A stretch of 64,000 nt of DNA. Origin: Adiantum capillus-veneris (taxonomy: Eukaryota; Streptophyta; Polypodiopsida; Polypodiales; Pteridaceae). Made by a program: the position numbers and the translations under genes. Positions 56,590-64,000 of this stretch are shown piece by piece (the stretch's first letter is position 1; every line of letters begins with the position of its first letter). The stretch spans positions 156,273,545-156,337,544 of the forward strand of contig CM043950.1 of NCBI GenBank assembly GCA_014529385.2, written 5' to 3'. The notes under the pieces are model-generated. The model saw nothing but the letters and a program-made list of their open reading frames with translations. It did no database searches and had not been told where the DNA came from.

Positions 56590-56790
56590 GTTAAACTTCA
56601 AAATTTTGCAGCCAAGCACAATAACTTGCAAATAAATCTCCTAAAGGGTATTTGTGCTCATGTAAAGAGGTAGACACTAGCTAGGAGAGTAATCTAAGAC
56701 CCCTCTATTAGCGCAAGAGAAGGGGCTTGGGAAATTTAACGGGGAGGGATTTCATACTTAGCAAACCAAGTTAAAAAGGCTACTTAATGG
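55044..56790 (+). other. Leader region of element F
   Basis: 1.75 kb without a recognised domain, longer than usual for Copia. It has a (CT)n microsatellite at 56530-56589 and a 67-codon frame at 55883-56086 that looks like chance. The primer site expected at its left edge is not recognisable. Confidence 0.5.
56530..56589. repeat. CT microsatellite
   Basis: A nearly pure TCTCTC run with occasional TG and TA interruptions, in the leader of element F. Confidence 0.9.
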
Positions 56791-57420
56791 AAATGCAGTT
56801 GTGGGGAATAGTCAAGCCAATGCTCATTGAACCGGCATCTACTATTGGTGCACAAGTATTGACACAAGCTATGAGTGCGCAAAATCAAGCCAAAGACGAG
56901 CAAGCATTAGGAATCATAATCCCTACACTACAAGACAATTATGTGGCACTTTATTGATGATTGTGATACCTCATCTGCTGCATGGGAATTAAGCACTAGA
57001 AGAAAAATTTGGAGCTAGGAAAAAGAAGAGCAAAATGAGCTTAAAGAAAGATCTATACAGATTACAACTGGAACATAACAAAGATATTGCAAGCTTGGTC
57101 AATTGACTCAAAAGCATGACCATACAACTAGCTTATGTAAACAGTGCTGTACCAGAGGAGGACAAAATTGCAGTTCTTCTAGAAACCTTACCACCTAGTT
57201 TAGACTAGATCATGACCATCATTGAGGAGAAGGATCCAACACCATATTTTCAAGATGTCATCAACTCTTTAATGTATGAGGAGAAGAAGCAAGGGAGGAA
57301 TGCTACTTCAGTGGGAGGAGCTTTTGCAGTTGGCTCTAGTAACAAAACTTGTTTCAAATGTGGAAAAGAAGGGCACATAGCAAAGGATTGTCTATCATCA
57401 AAGACTTGCAGCATTTGCGG
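56791..57420 (+). pseudogene. Copia gag of element F, 5' part, cut by element E
   Basis: It starts at MQLWGIVKPMLIEPA (56791). Other recognisable blocks are DEQALGIIIPTLQDNYVAL and, after a frameshift, DCDTSSAAWE, all typical of the Copia UBN2-type gag. Further blocks are LYRLQLEHNKDIASLV and AVPEEDKIAVLLETLPPS (about 57149-57202), then EEKDPTPYFQDVINSLMYEE. Zinc knuckle 1 is CFKCGKEGHIAKDC (57350-57391). Knuckle 2 starts TCSIC-G and is interrupted at 57420 by element E. Several stops and at least two shifts precede. The 3' piece is at 63093-63240. Confidence 0.85.
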
Positions 57421-57593
57421 TGTGAGCGGGATGAAAACACACACAGCGCCTCTATAACGACCCGACACACACTCTTGGGAAGATACACACACACACTATG
57501 GGGCACCACTCGGCTTACACAACACACCTGGCCGAGACAGGGAACACACCTCTGGAGTGAGAGGAGAGAGACTATCCACTTGCCCACTCCACA

Positions 57594-57624
<31 letters not shown>

Positions 57625-58568
57625 CCAAAAACTCAGCTCAAAAGAGGAGAATTTCTGATGTTTAGATACAAATGAGCTTGGGCCAACACCAATGGGGCAA
57701 ACAGCTCACACAATATGGGTAAAATAAGCCAGATACAATCACAAACTGGAGCAGAAACTTCGCTCATAGAAGAAACTTACACAGAAAAACAGCAGGAAAA
57801 GAGTGAGGAATTTGGCAAAATGGACAGCACCATCGCGTCCGGAACGGCCCAAAACCCCAGTCTACAATGCCAAAGTGCTCAAATCCGACCTCGGATGAGC
57901 AGTTTACGGCCAAAACAGGCTCCAAAATGAGCAAAAACACACCTGCGGCTGTTCCTCCTCTCTTCTCCACGTTTTTTCTGGTCTTCTCTCTGTTTTTTCA
58001 GTTCCCACACTTAGCTTTATTACTTGGGGACCCTTGGCCTTTTAGATGACCTCAAACGGACCCCGAACAGGCCAAAAACTGACCTCGCAGTGCATAGTTG
58101 TCACCTTTTTGCATCATTCGCACACCTGGCACTCAGCTTTTTTCCAATAATGCATCTCACCACCACGTGAAGTGGCCCCAAAAAGTGGTCCTAATGATGA
58201 CCTTTCTGCATAATTATCACAAGGAAACACCCACGTTGTGTTCGTACTTCTCCACATGCAAGTATTGACCCCGTTCGGCCTCCTGACGCCACTAGATGCC
58301 ATCTGACGCACCTGCTTACCTCATGTCGTCGGCCCACGGATAGCTTCCTCGAGAAGTTTTAGGCGCTACCAACTCCTCCTTATTGTATAAAAAACACACT
58401 GGTACTGGTAACGATGAAAATCGATGCACTATGTACATGCTGCCCTACCTGTACACATGTGGGCCCCACGTAACCACCTTGCTCTGGAAAATGGGCAATC
58501 GTTTATTCGATGCACCATGCATGTATATGTACATATGCGCAATCCCTTGCTCCAAAAAACTCCTGACA
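57421..58568 (-). repeat. 3' LTR of element E (left, plus coordinates)
   Basis: 1148 bp, colinear with 61951-63092. It contains a CA microsatellite at 57594-57625 that is longer here than in the other LTR. Cys/Val-rich open frames crossing the CA run are not genes. Confidence 0.92.
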
Positions 58569-58586
58569 TAATTTGCCCACCCCCTA
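58569..58586 (-). other. Polypurine tract of element E
   Basis: On the minus strand this is TAGGGGGTGGGCAAATTA, directly before the TGTCAGGAG start of the 3' LTR. Confidence 0.7.
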
Positions 58587-58621
58587 GCCTGCTAGAGCAT
58601 TCATGCTCAGCAGCAACAACA

Positions 58622-58909
58622 CTAGTAGATACTCATTCCACCTGCATCCCACACAAAAACACTTTGCATTCCTTGCATCAAAAACTTAATCAAGCTTCCA
58701 CCTGGTTCCCAAGGAAAACCTGTAGAGATGCCATTTATCAACCTCCCATCAAGAAAATCATCAATTACTTTGGCATAGACCTGCATGTGCAAATATATGT
58801 CCTTCTCCATAGCTGAGAGGTCTTCACTGATCATTTGTGTCATCAATTCTTGCTTCTTTGACAATTCGACCTTGGTTTGCATCAGCCCTTCAATCACTTC
58901 ATAAGGCCC
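58622..58909 (-). CDS. In-frame extension after the gag-protease stop of E
   Basis: This follows the TAA at 58910-58912 in the same frame. A 91-codon Met-initiated frame has VELSKKQELMTQMISEDLSA and a helical, charged start, and no pol similarity. It may be readthrough product, remnant of a deleted pol, or chance. Confidence 0.3.
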   Translation of the reverse strand, partial: GPYEVIEGLMQTKVELSKKQELMTQMISEDLSAMEKDIYLHMQVYAKVIDDFLDGRLINGISTGFPWEPGGSLIKFLMQGMQSVFVWDAGGMSIY

Positions 58910-60922
58910 TTAACTTTCATCTTCAACCTCATTCGCAAATGCAACTAAACCAATCTCCTGGATTTCTTTGTCCATCAAAAGAAATGCAACATCAGCATCC
59001 TCATCACTGCTGGTAGTGCTATCACTGTCCTCATCTGTCACCGTGGAAGAGTCTTCATCACTAGACTCATCCTCATCTTCATAAAGCTCCTCTAATCGTT
59101 TCCTTGTGTCCATATTATAAAGCTTCTTGGTACTTGTCTTTCCATAGAGGCTAATTGTAACATGTCGCCAATCTTGAACAGCTCCCACTGCACGTAACCA
59201 TGGTCTGCCCAGTATAATAGGATATGCTCCCAACCCTGCTGGCATCACATGAAAATCAACCACTGCCTTTGCATCATATGCCTCCACTTCTAAGCTCTTT
59301 ACAACACCCAAGCATTTTACTTTTTGATGGTTTGCCAATCTGATCCGAAAACCTGACACCCCAGCCACTGTGAGACCCATCTTCTCAACGCATGAGTGTG
59401 TTATGGCGCATATTTGGGCTCCGCCATCCACATAACCTTGTCCCAAATTTTTCCTTTTATGCCACACATCTACTATTGGACAAATGTCTGGTAGCTCGTC
59501 CATTGCCAACACCTTCACTGAACCTCTCTCTGGCCCTTTCTCCATTGGGTTAACCATCCTCTTCCACTGTCGCTTTAGCTTAGGCACCATCTCTATAAGC
59601 TGCCCAAAAGTAACATCTGCCTTCCTGCTCGTCAGATCCTCCTTCAAGTCATAGCTTAATTGCCCATCCCCTAGTGGAAAATCTGAAACATGAAACTTTC
59701 GACGAGCTCTCCTTTTCCTCTTGGCCTTGACATCCTCGCCTTCATGGCTCTTTCCTTTCTTCTTACTAGGACCTGGGGCACTTCTTCCTTCCTTTTCCTC
59801 TGTGGTCCTCTTCCCAATAGGCATCACTAATGTATCCTCTAGCTTTGATGCCTTCTCCAAGGTGACTACACTTAGCACTTTTGTCTTCCCTTTTTCCTCG
59901 TGGGTCAGTCCACTGGTTCCTTCGTCTCCCTTAATTTCGATGCCATAATCATTTGACCTAGTTAGCACCTGTCTTGGCAATGGATACATGTCTCCCCCCA
60001 TCCTTGGTGGCTTATCACATTGCGGGTTGATGTGACCCAACTCTCCACAATTGTAACATGTGGGCGTCTGCCTCCAAAACCTACTATTACTTTGTCCAGC
60101 ACCATTCCTAGGTCTTTCTTCACCTCCTGGCTGATTTGCAAACCTCCCTCGACCTCGATTATTTCCCACTTGACCTAGCATGTTTAGGCTGAGATTCTTC
60201 ATCAAATCAACCACTTGCCTCATGTCTTGCCTTAGGCCATCATCTTGCACTGCTGTAGTGACCACTGCTGGCATAACCTGAGTAGTAACAGGAACCACTG
60301 GTTCATGATGAACCCCTGACATACGACCTTGTAAAGAGTCCATAGGCTGAAATTCAGACCTCATGGGCAAAGACTCCACCCCTAACTGGCTCATTTTCCT
60401 CAGCTTCCACTCTTTGTTCCTTGCTACCTCTAGTGCATCTTCATATGTCCTAGGCTTCTTTAGCTCCACTCTCCAACGTATATTCTCCCAAAGACCAGCT
60501 AAGAACCTGTCCTTCTTCATCATGTCAGGCGGGGGTACCTGTGGTGCTAAAGCCTTGCACATTCGCTCCCATGCCAATGAAAACTTACGTATGTACGCAT
60601 CTACTGGCTCACCTTCCTTCTGCACCAAAGCCTGTACTTCTTGCCACACTTTGTTGGGGTCTTCTATCTTCACAAACTCCACTTCCAATCCATGCCTTAG
60701 ATTTTCCCAACTCAATCTTATAGGTGGATCAGCCATACGCAACTCCTCTTCAAATGCTTTGGACCAAGTTCGTGCATCACTCTTCAAACAAATTTGGAGA
60801 AGACGTAACATTTGCGCCGGTTCATGAATCTGGTTGCTAATGCAGGCAACCTCCATCTTTTCCAAAAATTCTTCCACATCTTCATCACTTCTTCCATGAA
60901 ACTCCGGATAATAGAAATCCAT
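58910..60922 (-). CDS. Intact gag-protease polyprotein of element E (670 codons)
   Basis: Gag packages element RNA and the protease matures it. The ORF begins MDFYYPEFHGRSDEDVEEFL. Residues 1-180 are the Ty3-type capsid region (NKVWQEVQALVQKEGEPVDA; FLAGLWENIRWRVELKKPRT). A zinc knuckle CYNCGELGHINPQC is at forward 60017-60058. Residues ~340-460 are Lys/Glu-rich with a basic cluster (KAKRKRRARRKFHV). The retropepsin has LGQGYVDGGAQICAITHSC (Asp-Gly-Gly) and AYPIILGRPWLRAVGAVQDW. The C-terminus is a Ser/Asp/Glu tail. There are no stops or shifts across 2 kb, consistent with the young LTRs. DGGAQ and the gag style point to Ty3. RT and integrase are missing downstream. Confidence 0.9.
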   Translation of the reverse strand: MDFYYPEFHGRSDEDVEEFLEKMEVACISNQIHEPAQMLRLLQICLKSDARTWSKAFEEELRMADPPIRLSWENLRHGLEVEFVKIEDPNKVWQEVQALVQKEGEPVDAYIRKFSLAWERMCKALAPQVPPPDMMKKDRFLAGLWENIRWRVELKKPRTYEDALEVARNKEWKLRKMSQLGVESLPMRSEFQPMDSLQGRMSGVHHEPVVPVTTQVMPAVVTTAVQDDGLRQDMRQVVDLMKNLSLNMLGQVGNNRGRGRFANQPGGEERPRNGAGQSNSRFWRQTPTCYNCGELGHINPQCDKPPRMGGDMYPLPRQVLTRSNDYGIEIKGDEGTSGLTHEEKGKTKVLSVVTLEKASKLEDTLVMPIGKRTTEEKEGRSAPGPSKKKGKSHEGEDVKAKRKRRARRKFHVSDFPLGDGQLSYDLKEDLTSRKADVTFGQLIEMVPKLKRQWKRMVNPMEKGPERGSVKVLAMDELPDICPIVDVWHKRKNLGQGYVDGGAQICAITHSCVEKMGLTVAGVSGFRIRLANHQKVKCLGVVKSLEVEAYDAKAVVDFHVMPAGLGAYPIILGRPWLRAVGAVQDWRHVTISLYGKTSTKKLYNMDTRKRLEELYEDEDESSDEDSSTVTDEDSDSTTSSDEDADVAFLLMDKEIQEIGLVAFANEVEDES

Positions 60923-61006
60923 GGCTAGAGAACCCCTTCAAACACACGTGCAAGAACCCAAAACTTTTGACTACCCAATCCCCAGAAACTTCAATGGAGC
61001 TCAACT

Positions 61007-61249
61007 TTAGATAAGGACAAACACATGCACATCAAATGAGTTTTCATAGTTGATCATCGGAATTACAACAGGCAAAGGACATTCCAGTATCTCCCTTAAT
61101 CTTCTTGGCCCGAACATGAAGACTATGCGCTGCTGGAAAAAGATCTTCCTGGACACATGAACATTAATCTGAATTCTTTGAGTTAAATGAAAAGGAGTGA
61201 ACTGAGGGCCATTTTGATCATCCATTAAAGCCAGCCATGAAGCTCCCAA
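61007..61249 (-). CDS. Leader ORF R3 of element E, relative of R1/R2 in element D
   Basis: The 80-codon ORF lies between the primer site and gag and is in the same frame as gag. It contains INVHVSRKIFFQQRIVFMFG, then PRRLREIL, then VIPMINYENSFDVHVFVLI. Aligned with R1 of element D over 56 residues, about 33 are identical (counted by eye). No gaps are needed. The preserved frame and conservative changes between two unrelated elements argue for a real protein module. Function and family are unknown to me. Confidence 0.6.
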   Translation of the reverse strand: MGASWLALMDDQNGPQFTPFHLTQRIQINVHVSRKIFFQQRIVFMFGPRRLREILECPLPVVIPMINYENSFDVHVFVLI

Positions 61250-61930
61250 GAAGGCACACCTGACTCAACCTCTGATTTTGCCAAAATTTCAGCAGCATAA
61301 CAGCGTAAATGGCTCAAAATACCAAAAAACCAGCCATCATAACTTGGGAAAATTTCGACAGAGTTTCCCCAGAAGTAGAGCAATGAGAATCCAAAATATA
61401 GATTGTCTATGTATGCATAAACTGTCAACAATAGAACCCGAGCATCAAGTAGGAATCACTAGTACATAGCCTATGGCGAGGTCATGAAAAGGGTGCTCCA
61501 GCTACCTGTATCACCGAAAGGATCTCCACATTTGAGAATCCCCCAGCTCAATAAAAACCTCACGCTATCGACCCTCACACGAAGGCTAATGCAAATCGCG
61601 TATAGTCAAGTCTCAGAAATGACTATCTTCCAGACCAAGTCTCAGAAATGGCTGGGACTGCCAAATACAACCAAGTATGGCTCCACAAATGCGTACAATG
61701 GCAGTTTCCACAAGTAACGTACAATCCAACAGACAATGCGCTCAAATAGGCGCCAAGTGACGCATTCCCACAACAACTGCAAGTGACATCACTGTTAGTA
61801 TATCACTGTACTCCAGCTACCTGTACCTGTGTGAATCACCTGTACCTGTACCTGTAACCGTAACCTGTAACCTATAACCCCGAATCTCGAAGCTTGAAGC
61901 TCGACGCAGAAGGTACTCGAAGAAGATCCT

Positions 61931-61944
61931 CCGTGGGGGCGCCA
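61931..61944 (-). other. Primer-binding site of element E
   Basis: On the minus strand TGGCGCCCCCACGG stands six bases after the 5' LTR end. TGGCGCC is the start seen in many plant Ty3 primer sites. The matching tRNA was not checked. Confidence 0.75.
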
Positions 61945-61950
61945 AAAGAA

Positions 61951-63092
61951 TGTGAGCGGGATGAAAACACACACAGCGCCTCTATAACGACCCGACACAC
62001 ACTCTTGGGAAGATACACACACACACTATGGGGCACCACTCGGCTTACACAACACACCTGGCCGAGACAGGGAACACACCTCTGGAGTGAGAGGAGAGAG
62101 ACTATCCACTTGCCCACTCCACACAAACACACACACACACACACACACCCAAAAACTCAGCTCAAAAGAGGAGAATTTCTGATGTTTAGATACAAATGAG
62201 CTTGGGCCAACACCAATGGGGCAAACAGCTCACACAATATGGGTAAAATAAGCCAGATACAATCACAAACTGGAGCAGAAACTTCGCTCATAGGAGAAAC
62301 TTACACAGAAAAAGAGCAGGAAAAGAGTGAGGAATTTGGCAAAATGGACAGCGCCATCGCGTCCGGAACGGCCCAAAACCCCAGTCTACAATGTCAAAGT
62401 GCTCAAATCCGACCTCGGATGAGCAGTTTACGGCCAAAACAGGCTCCAAAATGAGCAAAAACACACCTGCGGCTGTTCCTCCTCTCTTCTCCATGTTTTT
62501 TCTGGTCTTCTCTCTGCTTTTTCAGTTCCCACACTTAGCTTTATTACTTGGGCACCCTTGGACTTTTAAATGACCTCAAACAGACCCCGAACAGGCCAAA
62601 AACTGACCTCGCAGTGCATAGTTGTCACCTTTTTGCATCATTCGCACACCTGGCACTCAGCTTTTTTCCAATAATGCATCTCACCACCACGTGAAGTGGC
62701 CCCAAAAAGTGGTCCTAATGATGACCTTTCTGCATAATTATCACAAGGAAACACCCACGTTGTGTTCGTACTTCTCCACATGCAAGTATTGACCCCGTTC
62801 GGCCTCCTGACGCCACTAGATGCCATTTGACGCACCTGCTTACCTCATGTCGTCGGCCCGCGGATAGCTTCCTCGAGAAGTTTTACGCGCTACCAACTCC
62901 TCCTTATTGTATAAAAAACACACTGCTACTGGTAACGATGAAAATCGATGCACTATGTACATGCTGCCCTACCTGTACACATGTGGGCCCCACGTAACCA
63001 CCTTGCTCTGGAAAATGGGCAATCGTTTATTCGATGCACCATGCATGTATATGTACATATGCGCAATCCCTTGCTCCAAAAAACTCCTGACA
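61951..63092 (-). repeat. 5' LTR of element E (right, plus coordinates)
   Basis: 1142 bp, near-identical to 57421-58568. Differences by eye number about 16, plus the CA-run length. Confidence 0.92.
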
Positions 63093-63240
63093 ACGGGAAG
63101 AAGGGTTACCTTCCTTCCAAGTGTTTCAAAAGGGACAGAGGTAGCACCAACAAAAATCCAAGGCCCAAAGTGTATTTGGCAAAAGAAAGACAAAGATGAA
63201 GATGAAGAAGAAGGTGACAATAGCCTTCTACTCTACAACG
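63093..63240 (+). pseudogene. Copia gag of element F, 3' part
   Basis: This resumes the split zinc knuckle 2 with GKKGYLPSKCFKRDRG (63096-63143), where the knuckle His is Tyr. A Lys/Arg-rich stretch and an Asp/Glu-rich end (DEDEEE) follow. Pol never follows; the sequence passes to the 3' untranslated part. Confidence 0.8.
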
Positions 63241-63491
63241 ACATTCTCTAGATTTTGTTATGGCCTTTCCCCTTCACTTGTATTTTGTTTGGATATAGCT
63301 TGGATTAGCTTGGTCTCAATTTTATACTATCTGAGGGGAGGTGTTGAGTGTCTCTCAAATTAGAGATATTTTGTCCTGTGGATTGGGGATGGTCTCCTAT
63401 ATTGGAGATGTTCTTTTGCTCCGGGATTGGAGTGTGCCAGAGATGTCAGTTTTTTTAAGTTTCTTCCTAGTCCAAACCTCAAGGGAAGGAT
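63241..63491 (+). other. 3' untranslated region and polypurine tract of element F
   Basis: Non-coding, with GATTGGGGATGG/GGGATTGGAGTG echoes. It ends with the purine-rich AAGGGAAGGAT (63481-63491) against the LTR. Confidence 0.75.
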
Positions 63492-63803
63492 TGTAAAGTG
63501 TGAGCTTTGTCCAAGAATATGAGTCAAGGAGTGAAGAGAAGTTGTTATCCCACACTCAATGGTGCAAGGCTATATAGCTACTAAAGCTCATTTCATGAAT
63601 GAATAAAACACAAGTCTATTTTGCATTACATCTCTCTTGTTTATGGTGAGCTTGTGATGTCTTAGCAAATACTCAAGAGAATGTTTACGAGTCTAATCTT
63701 GGAATTCAATTCGCTTGAGTGATAATCTAGCCAACACACACACACTTGCATGCACGACGTTTCTCTTTCATCCACCCTAGCTAGCATGCTCCCATTCCCA
63801 TCA
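63492..63803 (+). repeat. 3' LTR of element F
   Basis: 312 bp, starting TGTAAAGTGTGAGC, with TATATAGC near 63571 and ending CCCATTCCCATCA. The duplication ACAAG follows at 63804-63808. Confidence 0.92.
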
Positions 63804-64000
63804 ACAAGGAGAGAGAGAACCCTCTTGAGCTCGTGGACCTATGCTATGAGCCACCAGCAGCACTGTGTGTGTGCATTGAGGTGGTGGCCCTTTGGCGGTT
63901 TTGAACGATCGCAGGTGGCATTGTGCCTGTTGTTGTTGAAGGCGACACTATGGCCAGTGGCTTCCCTTGGCAGGTTCAAATGGAGACATGGGATTCTCAT

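Larger units (their letters stand above)
57421..63092 (-). mobile_element. LTR element E with gag-protease only (TR-GAG-like), minus strand
   Basis: 5672 bp with LTRs of ~1145 bp, TGTGAGCGGG to CTCCTGACA on the plus strand. On the minus strand the primer site TGGCGCCCCCACGG (forward 61931-61944) lies seven bases from its 5' LTR. A G-rich tract (forward 58569-58586) precedes its 3' LTR. The flanks GCGG (57417-57420) and ACGG (63093-63096) are an imperfect target duplication. LTRs differ by eye at about 1.5% of positions. Coding capacity is one intact gag-protease ORF and a small leader ORF. RT and integrase are absent, so it must borrow enzymes. Confidence 0.93.
54729..63803 (+). mobile_element. 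Copia-type element F, pol-less, containing element E
   Basis: The target duplication ACAAG stands at 54724-54728 and 63804-63808. LTRs of ~313 bp start TGTAAAGTGTGAG and end CCCATTCCCATCA. Between them are a 1.75-kb leader, a decayed Copia gag ending in zinc knuckles and a polypurine tract. No protease, integrase or RT is present. Element E (57421-63092) splits the second knuckle. Without E, F is about 3.4 kb. No TGGTATCAGAGC-type primer site follows the 5' LTR. Confidence 0.93.

Noticed and set aside
57354-57675. Cys/Val-rich and His/Thr-rich frames over the CA run (also 61795-62199)
   Set aside because: Translation of a CA/TG microsatellite in E's LTR; frame lengths change with run length between the two LTRs.

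Overview
The window looks like intergenic, repeat-dominated DNA from a land plant with a large genome. It is AT-rich and has canonical plant-type GT-AG introns, hAT, Copia and Ty3 chromovirus relics, a satellite array and several layers of nested LTR retrotransposons. A fern, lycophyte, bryophyte or gymnosperm would fit. I cannot fix the lineage from sequence alone. No clearly intact host gene is visible; host-type coding regions here carry stops or frameshifts.

Layout, left to right. 1-4.7 kb holds a hAT transposase relic, a protein-kinase pseudogene on the minus strand and a ~125-bp tandem array. 4739-15020 is a complete LTR element (A) bounded by the target duplication ATAAG. It has gag, protease and a cut-off reverse transcriptase, then a long stretch of other coding-like sequence, and is itself invaded by a foldback element (9380-10604) and a solo LTR (11072-12636, duplication GAAAG). 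15426-18240 is the 3' end of a minus-strand chromovirus (C) carrying the same LTR family as that solo LTR.

18.3-26.2 kb is a minus-strand block of decayed host-type genes. It has a spliced gene combining a DGQHR/ParB-like motif with a DNA-methyltransferase-like region (23607-26189), followed downstream by two FCP1/NIF-type HAD phosphatase-like pseudogenes. 26.3-31.8 kb is a ~180-bp satellite array, interrupted by a 1321-bp transposon with 14-bp TIRs beginning CACTA and flanked by TTAA. A motif of this satellite also occurs in the spacers and introns of the neighbouring decayed genes.

32525-51566 is a Ty3 chromovirus (B, duplication ACTGA, initiator-Met primer site). Its 5' LTR is split by a second Ty3 element (D, 33128-41556) with unusual protease and RT motifs. 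54729-63803 is a pol-less Copia element (F, duplication ACAAG). Its gag zinc knuckle is split by a young gag-protease-only LTR element on the minus strand (E, 57421-63092) that keeps an intact 670-codon ORF.

Two observations stand out. A ~56-residue protein segment of unknown family occurs twice in tandem inside D's LTRs and again in E's leader, about 59% identical across elements. The LTRs of B carry a short conserved ORF that looks like a gag start, ending at a possible splice donor in phase with an acceptor beyond the primer-binding site.
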